From: a bacterium
Lineage (GTDB): Bacteria; Electryoneota; RPQS01
Direction: 5' to 3'
DNA length: 64,000 nt
Assembly: GCA_013360195.1 (NCBI GenBank)
Contig: JABWCQ010000009.1
Location: forward strand, 48,739 to 112,738
Under the pieces are notes generated by a model that was not told the DNA's origin, made no database searches, and worked only from the letters and a program-made list of their open reading frames with translations. Each line of letters begins with the position of its first letter. Position 1 is the stretch's first letter. Position numbers and translations under genes: made by a program. Shown one piece after another: positions 7,927 to 17,816 of the stretch.

Positions 7927-8898
7927 CTATGCGACTTTGATTACAACTTTGCCTCTTGCGTGTCCGGTTTCGAGATAGCGAATGGCGTCGGGGACTTCGG
8001 AGAGCGGATACGTCTTTTCAACGACCGGGCGGACTTTGCCAGATTCGATGAGCTCTTTGACGGCACTGAGTCTGCCCTTATCAGGTTTCGAGGCCACCAT
8101 CGTCATCTTCCTGCCGCTGAACATGGAATGGAGCGGCGCCAGAAACATCGCATCGAGAAGCAGTCTGTTGCCACCGCCGGCCATGGCATAAATTCCGTTT
8201 GGTGCAAGCGACCGTTTGAAGTCGCTGATGGGATAGTAGCCGTTGACGCAGAAGATGGCGTCGTATTGTTTGCCGCTCTTGGTGAAATTCTCTTTGGTGT
8301 AGTCAATGACGTAATCTGCACCGAGCGAGCGCGACTGTTCGAGGTTGCGCGTGCTGCAGACGGCGGTGACTTCAGCTCCCAACGCTTTGGCGATTTGCAC
8401 GGCGAACGTTCCGACTCCGCCGGCGGCGCCGTTGACCAAGACTTTTTGTCCCGGCTGAACTTTGGCAACATCGCGCAAACCATAATAGGCAGTCACGGAC
8501 GCCAAGGGAACAGCGGCGGCCTCTTCAAAGCTGAGATTCTTCGGCTTGGCGACAAGATATTTTTCGCGCGCGCACTTGTACTCGGCAAATCCGCCCAAGT
8601 TTTCATCGAACACGTCGCCGAAGACTTCATCGCCGACTTTGAACTCCCGCACGTTCCTGCCGATCGCTTCAACAGTGCCTGCGACGTCGCCGCCGAGAAT
8701 ATTGATTTTAGGTTTTGTGAAGCCCATCATGAACCGCACCAAGAACGGGTCGGCGCGCAAGAGATGCCAATCGGCGGCATTCACCGAAGACGCGTGAACC
8801 TTGATTAAGACTTCGTCGTCCTTCGGCGTCGGCGTGGGGACGTCTTCATATTTCAGAACGTCGGGGGAGCCGTATTGAGAGAAGGTGATGGCTTTCAT
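7927..8898 (-). CDS. Zinc-independent medium-chain NAD(P) oxidoreductase (quinone reductase-like)
   Basis: This 323-residue protein has the MDR fold: an N-terminal GroES-like domain (SSVNAADWHLLRADP, GGDVAGTVEAIG, GDEVFG) and a C-terminal Rossmann domain with NGAAGGVGTFAVQIAKALGA at about residues 156-175. The structural and catalytic zinc ligands of alcohol dehydrogenases are absent. This places it with quinone oxidoreductase/zeta-crystallin-type reductases that reduce quinones or enones with NADPH. The substrate is unknown. It is preceded by a GNAT gene and followed by cstA on the same strand. Confidence 0.88.
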   Translation of the reverse strand: MKAITFSQYGSPDVLKYEDVPTPTPKDDEVLIKVHASSVNAADWHLLRADPFLVRFMMGFTKPKINILGGDVAGTVEAIGRNVREFKVGDEVFGDVFDENLGGFAEYKCAREKYLVAKPKNLSFEEAAAVPLASVTAYYGLRDVAKVQPGQKVLVNGAAGGVGTFAVQIAKALGAEVTAVCSTRNLEQSRSLGADYVIDYTKENFTKSGKQYDAIFCVNGYYPISDFKRSLAPNGIYAMAGGGNRLLLDAMFLAPLHSMFSGRKMTMVASKPDKGRLSAVKELIESGKVRPVVEKTYPLSEVPDAIRYLETGHARGKVVIKVA

Positions 8899-8920
8899 AG
8901 AACATTAAATAAAAAACGAA

Positions 8921-9373
8921 TTAGAGTTTCTTCATGTAACTGATTTGGCGATCAACTTCTTTGAAGCCGAGCTTCTTGTGCGCTTCGTGACTGATATTGT
9001 TTTCGAGCAGCGCATCGCTGGCAAGTTCGAGCAATCCGTGCTCGCGTGCCCATTGCTCCGCGGTGCTCATCAACGCGGTGCCGATGCCCTGCCGCTGATA
9101 GTCCGGCTCGACATACCATCCTTCTATATAAAGGATGCGGTCGGACTCGCAGCCGTCGGCGCGATTGCACTGCTGTACTTCGAGAAAGGCGATGATGCGG
9201 CCGTCGTCGTTTTCCGCGAGCCAGACAATATAGCGCGGATTCAGCCACAGCCGTCCCACTTCTTCGCGATCCGGGGGCGGGTCCGGCCAAAGTTTGCAAC
9301 GCAGTTCGTGCCAGACGAGCAGATCGAGCTTATTCAGGAGACGGATGTTCAATTTGGGGGTGTTTGTCGCCAT
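8921..9373 (-). CDS. GNAT acetyltransferase resembling aminoglycoside 6'-N-acetyltransferase
   Basis: The product is about 150 residues from the ATG at 9373. The open frame extends to 9442, but that would overlap the next gene. It shows a GNAT core: YIEGWYVEPDYQRQGIGTAL is the acetyl-CoA loop, followed by EHGLLELASDALLENNISH and HKKLGFKEVDRQISYMKK. The 'ASDA...N..SH..H..LGF.E' pattern is that of AAC(6')-I enzymes, which acetylate aminoglycosides. It could be a chromosomal homologue with another amine substrate; resistance cannot be inferred from sequence alone. Confidence 0.75.
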   Translation of the reverse strand: MATNTPKLNIRLLNKLDLLVWHELRCKLWPDPPPDREEVGRLWLNPRYIVWLAENDDGRIIAFLEVQQCNRADGCESDRILYIEGWYVEPDYQRQGIGTALMSTAEQWAREHGLLELASDALLENNISHEAHKKLGFKEVDRQISYMKKL

Positions 9374-9404
9374 TGCGGGTCTTGAAATCCACAACGGCGA
9401 TACT

Positions 9405-9869
9405 CTATATTTGTTTTGTTCTGACCGCCTGAATATAATCAATCCACGGTGGCTCGAAGCCCATGGCGCGGAGTTCGGCGTTGATCTGTCCGCGATGATG
9501 GGGAGCGTGAAGGACGAGATGTGTCAGGATCTCGCGCACGGAGTTTGTGAACTCGTTGCCTTGTGAATTGGTGTAGGTCACCTTGCGATCGAGATCGTCG
9601 TCGGACATGCCGGTGAAGAATTTTTCCCAGCGGCGAGCGAGTTCCTGCTGCTGCTCCAGACATTCATAGAGTTTCCAATCCGGCCACACAAGATGATTGC
9701 GCGGATCGTTCGTCATGCGGTCGATCCAGAGATGCTCGGCGGCAAGATTGTGCGCAAGCCACGTCACGGCACGCGGCGGAGCGTCCACATGCGAAAGCAT
9801 CTCTTCAATAATCTGCGAGTTTGCCCAGCGTGTGTAGTGCAGCAAGTGCTTGAGATCGGCAAGAGTCAT
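9405..9869 (-). CDS. DinB superfamily protein
   Basis: About 154 residues from the ATG at 9869. The longer frame to 9938 reads through a repeat and is less likely. The DinB four-helix bundle is indicated by HLLHYTRWANSQIIEEML at the start, LAAEHLWIDRM, and LVLHAPHHRGQINAELRAMG near the end, which supply the three metal-binding histidines. Family members include metal-dependent thiol S-transferases; the substrate here is unknown. It is one of five DinB-like proteins in the window. Confidence 0.85.
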   Translation of the reverse strand: MTLADLKHLLHYTRWANSQIIEEMLSHVDAPPRAVTWLAHNLAAEHLWIDRMTNDPRNHLVWPDWKLYECLEQQQELARRWEKFFTGMSDDDLDRKVTYTNSQGNEFTNSVREILTHLVLHAPHHRGQINAELRAMGFEPPWIDYIQAVRTKQI

Positions 9870-9893
9870 GGTCGCACCAAAATGGAATCGAGC

Positions 9894-9936
9894 GTCGTCA
9901 TCCTGTCTGCCGCGCAGGAAAGTCCAGGATGACGAC
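9894..9936. repeat. 12-bp inverted repeat (family 5 related)
   Basis: GTCGTCATCCTG (9894-9905) and CAGGATGACGAC (9925-9936) form a perfect 12-bp stem with a 19-nt loop between the cytochrome c and DinB genes. The CAGGATGAC arm recurs at 4977 and 19,739. Confidence 0.75.
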
Positions 9937-9950
9937 ACTCTTTAGAATGC

Positions 9951-10877
9951 TTAGTGTTTTGCGAGAATGGTATGCCAATCCATGCTGGCATCCTGCTGCT
10001 CGGGCAGCGCGCTCAAGTAAGTCCATAAGGCCGCGACGTCGACGCTGTCGGCAAGTTTGGTGAGACTTGTCGGCATGGCGAGCGTGTCCACCAGCGTGCC
10101 ATCCGCACGAATTCCAGTCTTCATCAGATTCGCGAATGACTCGTAATTGTAGTGCTTCAAGTGCTTCGTCAGATTCGCCGCCGGCGGCCAATTGGGGTCG
10201 CCTTCGAACACCGGGCCGCCGCTGTAGTTCGGACCGTGGCAGCCGATGCAGGCGATTTCCGCGATATACTTTCCATACTCAGCGGTGACGGCAATTTCGG
10301 GACGCTTCGGACTCTTGAAGCTGTGGTCGGTCACGGCGGCCTCGTTGACCAGTCCCCCCTTCACCAACACCATTTTACCAATCGGGCCGAGCGCAAAAGG
10401 TTTGCGTTCGACGTCAACTTTCGGAGCAACTTTCAAATACGCATAAATAGCAGCAAGGTCTTCATCGGATATGCGATTCAGGTGAAAGCTCGGCATAATC
10501 AACATGCCGGTCTTATCGCGTTTAATTCCATGTCGTACGGCTAAATCAAGATCTTGAATGGAATAGTCCGCCGGCAATCCGCCTTTGCCGAAGGTGATAT
10601 TGGGGGCACTGAAAAAGGCGAACGGCCCCATGTCCAACTCGTGTCCGCTCAAGTCGGGCATGTGGCAGCCTGCGCACGTCCCGACCGATGAAACCAGATA
10701 GCGTCCGCGTTCAATCGTTGCGCTGTCGCTCGGCACATAGATATTTTTGCCTTTGACATCCGCGTACGATTTGCTCATGATACTTCCGGCCTGCATGAAG
10801 ATATAGCCGCCGTACATGACGACGATCAATATCAATATACCGGCCGCGATTCCGATCCACTTCAAAACGTTTTTCAT
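9951..10877 (-). CDS. Membrane-anchored diheme cytochrome c
   Basis: This 308-residue protein has an uncleaved N-terminal anchor (residues about 6-28) and two c-type heme sites, CAGCH at 68-72 and CIGCH at 210-214. Each lies in a cytochrome c domain with candidate distal Met ligands (MPSFH at about 128, AMPTS at about 267). It should sit on the outer face of the cytoplasmic membrane and pass electrons to or from a partner that is not in this window. The layout resembles diheme subunits of dehydrogenases. It follows a DinB-like gene after a 35-bp gap. Confidence 0.9.
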   Translation of the reverse strand: MKNVLKWIGIAAGILILIVVMYGGYIFMQAGSIMSKSYADVKGKNIYVPSDSATIERGRYLVSSVGTCAGCHMPDLSGHELDMGPFAFFSAPNITFGKGGLPADYSIQDLDLAVRHGIKRDKTGMLIMPSFHLNRISDEDLAAIYAYLKVAPKVDVERKPFALGPIGKMVLVKGGLVNEAAVTDHSFKSPKRPEIAVTAEYGKYIAEIACIGCHGPNYSGGPVFEGDPNWPPAANLTKHLKHYNYESFANLMKTGIRADGTLVDTLAMPTSLTKLADSVDVAALWTYLSALPEQQDASMDWHTILAKH

Positions 10878-10912
10878 CGTTTGTGTTCTCCCTCAGTTCT
10901 GTGAAAAGGTGC

Positions 10913-11398
10913 TTACTCCAAATAGTCGGGCGCTTGCTCCGACAACAATTCCTCCAATTGGAACGAGTGGCGTAATGGATGCATGACCGCGTGTTCGAGC
11001 ATGGACTCAATTGCCATATCCACTCCCCAGCGCGACTTGTGCACCGCGTTGAACGCTTCTTCCGGAACGTTCGCGAGCGGCGTGCGCCACTTCTCGAGCA
11101 GATATTCCAGATATTCGTCGCACTGCTCTTCTACATCTTCGACTGCGGGCGCCGCGTTAATGTCCGGATCAGGTAATCCAAGCTTTTCGCACATCCATGT
11201 CATGTACCCGCGTCCCGCGCGAAGCACATGCACCAACAGATGGTCGAGGCTCTGGTAGTCCGGGTCTTCGGTTTCCGGCAGTTTGATCTCCGCAGACTTG
11301 GCAGCCCACCACAGGTCGAGAAAATCCTGCATGAACTGCTCGTGCATGAGCACACAGGCTCGCGCACCGCGGTAGGTATATTCACTTAATTCGGCCAT
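10913..11398 (-). CDS. DinB-like four-helix protein
   Basis: This 161-residue, acidic protein has a DinB-like arrangement: SLDHLLVHVLRAGRGYMTWM in the middle and LEHAVMHPLRHSFQLEELL near the C-terminus, which would place histidines for a metal site. The family match is weaker than for the gene at 9405. It lies immediately upstream of the cytochrome c gene on the same strand. Confidence 0.6.
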   Translation of the reverse strand: MAELSEYTYRGARACVLMHEQFMQDFLDLWWAAKSAEIKLPETEDPDYQSLDHLLVHVLRAGRGYMTWMCEKLGLPDPDINAAPAVEDVEEQCDEYLEYLLEKWRTPLANVPEEAFNAVHKSRWGVDMAIESMLEHAVMHPLRHSFQLEELLSEQAPDYLE

Positions 11399-11513
11399 GG
11401 TGCCTCCCGAAAGGGTCAGATTCCACCAATTTAGTCAAGCTTATAATATACTAAAGTTGAGTCTAAAAATGCGAGGCTGTTATTGAATTACGACCTGTTT
11501 TCTTTCTTGTCAG

Positions 11514-11539
11514 TTAAGTGCTTCTATTTGCACACTTAA
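11514..11539. repeat. 7-bp inverted repeat in the intergenic gap
   Basis: TTAAGTG (11514-11520) and CACTTAA (11533-11539) form a possible hairpin or operator in the 257-bp AT-rich gap between the DinB-like gene and the HAD gene. Nothing else is recognised in the gap besides the terminator at 11610. Confidence 0.35.
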
Positions 11540-11609
11540 TACGGAGTGAGTTGTTTTGTCTTCTACAAACACAATATAAACAATTATTTATCTTTTGCGA
11601 AATGAATAA

Positions 11610-11629
11610 ACCCCGGATCTCGCCGGGGT
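11610..11629 (-). terminator. Terminator of the HAD/queF transcript
   Basis: The stem ACCCCGG...CCGGGGT with a 6-nt loop is followed on the minus strand by TTTATTCATTT. It lies 27 bp past the HAD stop codon. Confidence 0.6.
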
Positions 11630-11655
11630 CAACAATACGAAAATCCTCAGGATTT

Positions 11656-12360
11656 TCAGTCAATCAGACCGGGCAACTCGCTCATTTCTTCGATGATGCG
11701 ATGCACGCCAAGGTTGCGCAACCGCTCCCTGGAGGCATCGGTCTGGTGACGGGCACCCGTGAAACCCCAAACGGTCATGCCCGCAGAAAGCGCCGCCGTC
11801 GCGCCAACCACGGAGTCCTCGATTACGAGACATTGCGCAGGAAGGACATTGTTTTGCTCGGCGGCGTGCAGATAGACATCCGGGGCGGGCTTTGGGCGAG
11901 CGACCATGGAGACAGAGAAGATGTTATAACCACTGTGCGCTTTCGGAACAAACGGAGCGCCCGATGCGGGTGCCGCCGCGTGCATTTCGAAGTGATGCAG
12001 CAAGCCGACATGCTCCAACATCATTACGATTTCGTGCGGACTTGAACTCGATGCAATTGCTTTGGGCCAATGCTTGAGCCGGGCAAGCGTTTCGGCAACT
12101 CCATCAATCGCCTCGAGCTCTTCGTGGAACGCGCGCTCGACGCGAAGTTTCATCACATCACGAAACCCGGATGGCAAGTCCTTCAAGCTTTCGAGATATT
12201 CAGGAGAGCGCGTAGACAACCCCACGTAGCGGCGGATGTATTCTTCAATAGTGATGTGCTGACCGAACTCCGCGCGTGTTTCCACTTCGATGCGCGCGAC
12301 CAACCACTCGCTGTCCACAAGTACGCCGTCGCAATCAAAGATCAGAAAATCCGGTTTCAC
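11656..12360 (-). CDS. HAD-superfamily phosphatase (beta-phosphoglucomutase-like)
   Basis: This 234-residue protein has HAD motif I FDCDGVLVDSE at residues 8-18, motif II in AIASSSSPHE, and motifs III/IV in KPAPDVYLHAAE and VIEDSVVGATAALSAGM. This is subfamily IA with a helical cap, as in phosphoglycolate phosphatases and sugar-phosphate phosphatases or mutases. The substrate is not predictable from sequence. Its start overlaps the end of queF by 4 bp, so the two are co-translated. Confidence 0.9.
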   Translation of the reverse strand: MKPDFLIFDCDGVLVDSEWLVARIEVETRAEFGQHITIEEYIRRYVGLSTRSPEYLESLKDLPSGFRDVMKLRVERAFHEELEAIDGVAETLARLKHWPKAIASSSSPHEIVMMLEHVGLLHHFEMHAAAPASGAPFVPKAHSGYNIFSVSMVARPKPAPDVYLHAAEQNNVLPAQCLVIEDSVVGATAALSAGMTVWGFTGARHQTDASRERLRNLGVHRIIEEMSELPGLID

Positions 12361-12755
12361 TTCCTTCGCGTGTTTGAGTAGGCTGCCGAAATTGCGATGC
12401 CGCCGCGCGTGTTGAAATGGGCGATGACTTCAACATGAAGCGGTTTGACAAACCTCATAAAATCTTCGCCGATGTCCACCGCAAGATGTTCGTGGAAAAC
12501 GCCGACATTGCGGAAGGTTTCGAGATAGAGTTTCAGCGACTTGGATTCGACGACGTATTTGTCGGGAGTATAGATGATTTCGATGTGTGCGAAGTCGGGC
12601 TGACCGGTGACCGGACAGAGGCAGGTGAACTCGGTGCAGTTGAGCGTGACCTCCATCTTCCCCGGCGAATGATTTGGAAAGACTTCGAGTTTGCGCGAGG
12701 CTTTGGCTTTCCTGCCGAGCGACTTCAGTAACTTTGTGTCGGATTTTTGTGTGGG
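12357..12755 (-). CDS. queF: 7-cyano-7-deazaguanine reductase QueF
   Basis: QueF reduces preQ0 to preQ1 with NADPH in queuosine biosynthesis. The short unimodular form is seen. The catalytic Cys lies in TEFTCLCPVTGQPDFAH, followed by the family motif VESKSLKLYLETFRN and then HEHLAVDIGEDF. The frame is open to a TTG at 12803, but the GTG at 12755 gives VPTQKSDTKLLKSLGR, closer to the usual N-terminus; neither has a clear ribosome-binding site. No other queuosine gene is seen here. Confidence 0.88.
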   Translation of the reverse strand, partial: PTQKSDTKLLKSLGRKAKASRKLEVFPNHSPGKMEVTLNCTEFTCLCPVTGQPDFAHIEIIYTPDKYVVESKSLKLYLETFRNVGVFHEHLAVDIGEDFMRFVKPLHVEVIAHFNTRGGIAISAAYSNTRRK

Positions 12756-12850
12756 CACGGGGGCGGTAAATTCGAAATTGAAGAGAACGCAGAAACGCGC
12801 CAAGCAGCGGAGCGCCCTGCTTTTGTTGCCAACTGATTATTTCAGCGTCC

Positions 12851-13426
12851 TTATTCCTGACTCTGACTGAAATACGAGGCCGGTGCGGCAGGCTCGCTGA
12901 TCAGCTTCTTCAGATTGCTCAGCGCTTCTTCGGCTTCGTAGGGTTCGAGCTCCTGAAAAGCTGCGGGCAGTGAATTAAAGAGCAGCAAGCGCTTCTTGGT
13001 GACGATGCCAAGCTGTTTGGCGCCCGTGCGCGTGCTTGTGTACAGATACACGTGTTTCGGCCAGATGTTCAGATAGGCGCCGATGCGGGTCGCGGTATCA
13101 TACGCATACACATCGTTCAATCCGGGGATTGGCAGAATCGCGCGCTCGACTCCTTCAAGCAGCGCATCAAAAGTCTTGCAAGCCTCGAGAGAATCCTTCA
13201 AGCCAACGAGTTTTTCCTCGGCTATCTTCAGCGAATCAATGGAACCTTTGCGGTGGTGTTTGCCGGGCTTGCCGTCAGACTTTGTTGCGCAAGCGGCGGC
13301 GCGAATCGCGGCCTCAAGCGAAGGCTGGCCGACATAGAATGCGAATTCGGCCTTCGACTTCGGGCGGCTCTCGGCAACATAATTCCTCACGACAGATTCC
13401 AGCACGGCGTCACTTAATACAGACAT
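12851..13426 (-). CDS. Conserved protein of unknown function with HhH-like motif
   Basis: This 191-residue protein is not assigned to a named family. The central stretch PIPGLNDVYAYDTATRIG resembles a helix-hairpin-helix turn followed by a helix, as in some DNA-binding or glycosylase-like folds. The segment after it (KHVYLYTSTRTGAKQLG) looks conserved. The N-terminal third is Lys-rich (KSDGKPGKHHRKG). There is no signal peptide or membrane segment. It lies 13 bp downstream of mnmE on the same strand. Confidence 0.6.
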   Translation of the reverse strand: MSVLSDAVLESVVRNYVAESRPKSKAEFAFYVGQPSLEAAIRAAACATKSDGKPGKHHRKGSIDSLKIAEEKLVGLKDSLEACKTFDALLEGVERAILPIPGLNDVYAYDTATRIGAYLNIWPKHVYLYTSTRTGAKQLGIVTKKRLLLFNSLPAAFQELEPYEAEEALSNLKKLISEPAAPASYFSQSQE

Positions 13427-13439
13427 TTCTACCTACTTT

Positions 13440-14810
13440 CTATTTACCAATACAAAACTTCGAAAAGATTCTGTCCAGCACCTCTTCGCCGATGGATTCG
13501 CCGGTGATTTCACCAAGCGCGTTGGCGGCGTCGCGGAGATCGGCGGCCATCAATGTGGATTCGCTGAAAAGAGATTGTGCACGAACGAGGGCCTCGTTTG
13601 CCCGCCGAAGGGCATCGTGATGGCGCTGCTCGGTGATGATCAGGTCACCTGCGGTTTCAAGCTCTTCGGTGAACACGCGGGTCAGTTCTGTGAGCAACTC
13701 TTCCACTCCGCCGCCTGACAGCGCCGAAATGTGAAACACGCCGCTGTGTGTTGCAAAGGGGACGGCATACTCCGCGCGACTGAGGTCACTCTTATTATAC
13801 ACGATTAACGGAGTTTTGTTCGCGATTTCGGCCAGCATTTCCGGTCCGGGCAGGTCTCCGGTCTGACTATCAATAAGGAGAAGGATGAGATCGGCGCGAC
13901 TCAGCGCTTTTCGCGTGCGTTCGATACCAATACTTTCGATTTCGTGCTCCGTGTCGCGCAAACCGGCAGTGTCCTGAAAGATGACTTCATGGCCGGAAAG
14001 CTCAAGATGGGCCTCGATAACATCCCGGGTCGTGCCGGGATGGGGTGAGACAATGGCGCGCTCGTCGCCAACAATCCGGTTCAGAAGAGTGGACTTTCCG
14101 GCATTCGGCGCTCCTACAATCGCCACGCGAAGTCCTTCGCGTTCGATTCGACCTCGGGCAAACGACGAGATTAGATGTTTGATTTTTTGCTGAAGCTCTA
14201 ACAAATCGGTCTTTCGGGACTCCAAAGACTGGAAACTTACGTCTTCCTCGCTGAAATCCAGCTCAAGTTCTAACAATGCCAATAAATCCAATATCTTCGC
14301 GCGCATCTCCCGGACATGCTCCGAGAGCTTTCCGGACAACTGCGACAGTGCGGTGCGAGCAGAAGCCTCAGAACGAGCATGAATCAGGCCTGCCACGGCC
14401 TCGGCCTGGGCTAAGTCGAGCTTGCCATTCAGAAATGCGCGCTCAGTAAACTCTCCGGGGCGTGCCATGCGCACGTCCTGTGACAATATCAATTTTAATA
14501 TGCGCTTAGATACAACATTCCCGCCATGACAGGAAATCTCAATGACATCTTCTCCTGTATAGGAATGCGGGGACTTAAAAAAGCTGATTAACACTTCGTC
14601 AATCAGCTCATTGTTATTATTGTATATGTATGCGTGCTTAACCGTATTTGGAGCTGTTTCCAGCCCCCCCATATTCCCCCCGTGAACGGAGGGAGACCCG
14701 AGGAGCCTTGCAACTTCCCACGACTTTGGTCCGGAAACTCGGATGACGGCGATGCCGCCAATTCCCGGTGGAGTGGCAATGGCGGCAATGGTGTCGGCGG
14801 GTGGGGTCAC
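13440..14810 (-). CDS. mnmE: tRNA modification GTPase MnmE (TrmE)
   Basis: MnmE forms the U34 tRNA-modifying complex with MnmG. The 456-residue protein has the N-terminal folate-binding domain (DTIAAIATPPGIGGIAVIRV), a helical domain, and an inserted G domain with G1 GAPNAGKS at 233-240, DTAGL at 280-284 and NKSD at 339-342. It ends in the diagnostic FCIGK with the essential Cys. Residues about 38-50 (GSPSVHGGNMGGL) are encoded by a palindromic repeat replacing part of the variable N-terminal loop. Confidence 0.97.
   Translation of the reverse strand: MTPPADTIAAIATPPGIGGIAVIRVSGPKSWEVARLLGSPSVHGGNMGGLETAPNTVKHAYIYNNNNELIDEVLISFFKSPHSYTGEDVIEISCHGGNVVSKRILKLILSQDVRMARPGEFTERAFLNGKLDLAQAEAVAGLIHARSEASARTALSQLSGKLSEHVREMRAKILDLLALLELELDFSEEDVSFQSLESRKTDLLELQQKIKHLISSFARGRIEREGLRVAIVGAPNAGKSTLLNRIVGDERAIVSPHPGTTRDVIEAHLELSGHEVIFQDTAGLRDTEHEIESIGIERTRKALSRADLILLLIDSQTGDLPGPEMLAEIANKTPLIVYNKSDLSRAEYAVPFATHSGVFHISALSGGGVEELLTELTRVFTEELETAGDLIITEQRHHDALRRANEALVRAQSLFSESTLMAADLRDAANALGEITGESIGEEVLDRIFSKFCIGK
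14662..14699. repeat. Palindromic repeat inside mnmE (family 6)
   Basis: A G/C-tract repeat with the core CCCCCCGTGAACGGAGGGAG is read in frame in mnmE. The same GTGAACGGAGG core occurs at 48,829 inside another ORF. Confidence 0.6.
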
Positions 14811-14818
14811 GGGCGAAC

Positions 14819-16615
14819 TCAGAGCTTCCTGAAGTACATGCGCATCCGATCGGCCATTGCCGTTCGACGTGCGTCAAGAAAGTCGGAGTAATGTTCCGAG
14901 CTCATCTCGGTGATTCCATCAGGGATGCAATGAGCACGCAGATTCTCTTTCAATTCGTCAAGATCGTTGATGGCGCCATATGCCGATTGCCCCCGCGAGC
15001 AGGCTTCAAACAATGTAGAGAAATACTTGCTTGGTGCGAGATCTCCAATCGCAATATTTATCTCGCTCTGCGTGACTGCGTAGTTTGCAATCTGATTATA
15101 GATACCTTTTGATGCGCCCTCTTTCTTGAGGTAGTTCTTTGGAAAGATGTGGTGGTGGTCCCCACGATTAAGAATCAAATCCTGTACCGTGATGTCGCGC
15201 GACAGGAACCCTTTGTCGTTTAGCTTTACCTGTGCTGCGCGAAAAACGCGGAAAGCGGGCGAACTTGAAGACGAGGTAACCATCTCTTGCGGTAATTGCA
15301 CCGACCAATATGAATCGGACAATGTTCCCGACATAATTGCCTCAATGTACTTGTGAAACCCCTGTTGTTCAAACTGGCGAACATCAAAATCAATGGTGCT
15401 TTCGGCGGAACCAGAATATCGCTGGGTTAGCATTGACAAGACAAACCACTTGCGAACGAAGGATTCAATCTCGGGTGCCGGCACGTTGTGCCTTCGCATC
15501 AAGAGATACAATATGTACGCGACATTGAGAGCGTTCTGAGATCCGACTAAGGTAGCGTCGACAAATCCCGCCGAGCGTATAATCATGACAAAGCGCTTGA
15601 AGTTTGTTTCGCTCATGAAGTTCTGTATGCCAGCCCTTAATCTCTCAAAGGATTCTTCTGCCACAGTCGCTTCGTATTGTTTTGTCTCAAAGTTTCTTCC
15701 AGACAGCAACGCTACCAAATCTTCAAGGCGGCCTCTACCAAACTCAGACGTATAGGCTACGCGCAACATATCCGTATATGCCGGATCGTAAATATCGTCA
15801 CCTTCTTGCTTCAACCACGACATTTTCTGAAAATAGTCGGTTTTCGCAAACTCCTTGTCCTTGTCTGCAATAATTCCGTGGAACTCCGGAGCAACTGTTA
15901 GGTGACAGAAGTAATCAATTGCTTTCCGAAGGGTGTGCCCATCATACTGCTCGCTTGACGCAATCTTGGACATCGCAAAGTCCGCTTGGCTCAGCTCCGT
16001 TCCGGCTGAGTTTACTCGAATAAACACTTCCGTAACCGTTTCAATACCAAGATCGGCCTCGAGCTCTATTAAGCCAACTGAATTGTTGGTGATTTGGCGA
16101 AGGCCCTCCAAGCTCTTGAAGACTGCATCTTGCGACGCGCTCTCGTTTTTTTGGCAATATTCGTTGACAAGCGAAAACATACTAGCAGTTGGAGCAAAGA
16201 CCTCTGCGATATCTGGCAACCAGCTTTTGTCCTTTTTGATGGCGGGATTTGTCACTTCAAATCTTCGCTCAATTGGGTGATACGCAATACGTATGCGCAC
16301 AGTCTCATAGTCCTTGGTCACGACTTCACGTCCCAGCAAAGACGCCATTAAGGCAGTGACTCGCTGCTGCCCGTCAATAAGAATTCGCTTTCCAGCTGAT
16401 TGCGTGCCATCCTTCAGTCGGACTGTTGGGTTTCGCCAGGCAATAAGGTAGCCAACTGGATAACCCTGCAACAGAGAATCTAAAAGGTCGCGAACCTTCG
16501 TTGCGCTCCACACAAACGGACGTTGGATTTCGGGAATCGCAATCTCTCCCGACTTGACCCAAGACAGAAGAGTATCAATGGGCTGTTGTGTTACAGAGTA
16601 CTTCTGTTGTGGCAT
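14819..16615 (-). CDS. GmrSD-like DUF262/HNH nuclease (type IV restriction-like)
   Basis: This 598-residue protein has the DUF262 N-terminus, with [21 protein letters not shown] at about 27-47 and DGQQR at 81-85. That ParB/sulfiredoxin-like nucleotide-hydrolysing motif is found in GmrS and DndB-like proteins. The C-terminal part carries an HNH-type motif [11 protein letters not shown] at about 484-495, as in GmrD. Such fused proteins are modification-dependent defence nucleases or related restriction factors. It stands alone between mnmE and a DUF349 gene, with 8 bp and 5 bp spacing, inside the otherwise conserved origin cluster. Confidence 0.85.
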   Translation of the reverse strand: MPQQKYSVTQQPIDTLLSWVKSGEIAIPEIQRPFVWSATKVRDLLDSLLQGYPVGYLIAWRNPTVRLKDGTQSAGKRILIDGQQRVTALMASLLGREVVTKDYETVRIRIAYHPIERRFEVTNPAIKKDKSWLPDIAEVFAPTASMFSLVNEYCQKNESASQDAVFKSLEGLRQITNNSVGLIELEADLGIETVTEVFIRVNSAGTELSQADFAMSKIASSEQYDGHTLRKAIDYFCHLTVAPEFHGIIADKDKEFAKTDYFQKMSWLKQEGDDIYDPAYTDMLRVAYTSEFGRGRLEDLVALLSGRNFETKQYEATVAEESFERLRAGIQNFMSETNFKRFVMIIRSAGFVDATLVGSQNALNVAYILYLLMRRHNVPAPEIESFVRKWFVLSMLTQRYSGSAESTIDFDVRQFEQQGFHKYIEAIMSGTLSDSYWSVQLPQEMVTSSSSSPAFRVFRAAQVKLNDKGFLSRDITVQDLILNRGDHHHIFPKNYLKKEGASKGIYNQIANYAVTQSEINIAIGDLAPSKYFSTLFEACSRGQSAYGAINDLDELKENLRAHCIPDGITEMSSEHYSDFLDARRTAMADRMRMYFRKL

Positions 16616-16620
16616 ATCAC

Positions 16621-17751
16621 CTACTTTAATCTCTTCTTTACGGACTCAATCTTCTCGATAAGCGAGGCGAGGTTCTTGTCGACATCGGCGAGTTTGGCTT
16701 CCTTCTCTTCGCGCCAGCCCGCCACCTGATCCGCAAATTCGTCTGTGCGCGCATTGGTTTCCATGTCGTTCAGGCGCGCAATCTGCTCTTCGAGCTTTAC
16801 GCGAAAGTCGCGCATTTTCTCCAGTTTGGTTTCCCACTCGGCCAGCAGTCCGCTCGTGCGTTCCGTCCATTCTTCATATTGTTTCTTGCGTTCTGCGCGA
16901 CCGCTTTCGATGCGCACCGCCGCGGCTTCCCACGACGCGTCGAGCGATTTGCGAATCTCGTCACGCTGTTCGCGCGAGAGTTCGGCGCTGCGCTGCCACG
17001 GACGAAGCTCTTTTATCTTTTTATGACAATCGAACGGATCGCCGCTCGCCGCAAGCTCCGCGCACTGCTGCATGTGCTCTTTTCCCTGCGCATAGTTTTC
17101 CTCGCGCACAGCTTTGCGGTGAGACCAAATCGCGTCGTCGGCTGTCTTCCACAATTTCCACAGCGCTTCGCGGTCTTTGGGAATCAGCGGGCTTTGTTTC
17201 TCTTTCGTGCCCGAAAACTCTTCGCGAATCGCCTTCATTTGATCGGATATCTTGTTGAAATCGTCGGCGAACTTCGCGTTGGGTCCCGCTTGCTGCAGCT
17301 CGATTAGACGCGCTTCGAGTTTGCCGCGCAGCTCCAGCGAGGCAAGCCGCTGCTCTTCGCGTTCCGAATTTTGCTGCGCGCGCGCGTCGTCGCACAACGC
17401 GCTGAACTCCTGCCAGAGTTTTTCGCGCTCCTCGTGCGGCAGCGGCTTCAGTGTTTTGAACAGCCCGCCGACGGATTTCGCGTGTTCGAAAAATTCCTTG
17501 TAGTTGCGCCTGCCGTCTTTCATGTGGCCCTGGTCGAGCTCACGAATGGCGGCGCGGATTTTGTCCAGATTTGCTTCCGCGGCGGCAGGTTCGGCGGCGA
17601 CTTCTTCGGCGGTCGATGCCGGGCCGAGCTCATCAGTAGAAAAGGATTCCAGCGCGTCATTGTCCGTCGCCGGAGCTGAGTCGGGCTCGGTGTGTGACTG
17701 CTCTTCCGGAGTCTGCTCCGGGGTTTCGTTTTGGATCTCGTCGGGGTTCAT
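16621..17751 (-). CDS. DUF349-like coiled-coil protein
   Basis: 376 residues from the ATG at 17751. The frame is open further upstream to 18066, but that extension runs antisense through a probable small RNA and is rejected. After an acidic, low-complexity N-terminus ([11 protein letters not shown]...) the protein is almost wholly helical and charged. It has repeated modules with a conserved Trp-x2-Phe or Trp pattern ([23 protein letters not shown]), which fits DUF349. The function is unknown; homologues are cytoplasmic. The C-terminal 100 residues are predicted coiled coil. Confidence 0.6.
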   Translation of the reverse strand: MNPDEIQNETPEQTPEEQSHTEPDSAPATDNDALESFSTDELGPASTAEEVAAEPAAAEANLDKIRAAIRELDQGHMKDGRRNYKEFFEHAKSVGGLFKTLKPLPHEEREKLWQEFSALCDDARAQQNSEREEQRLASLELRGKLEARLIELQQAGPNAKFADDFNKISDQMKAIREEFSGTKEKQSPLIPKDREALWKLWKTADDAIWSHRKAVREENYAQGKEHMQQCAELAASGDPFDCHKKIKELRPWQRSAELSREQRDEIRKSLDASWEAAAVRIESGRAERKKQYEEWTERTSGLLAEWETKLEKMRDFRVKLEEQIARLNDMETNARTDEFADQVAGWREEKEAKLADVDKNLASLIEKIESVKKRLK

Positions 17752-17816
17752 GGTTGGGTTCGTTGCGGTGTGTATCTGTCTGTTTTTGCGTGTTTTGCGA
17801 TAGTTGTGCTGTTCGC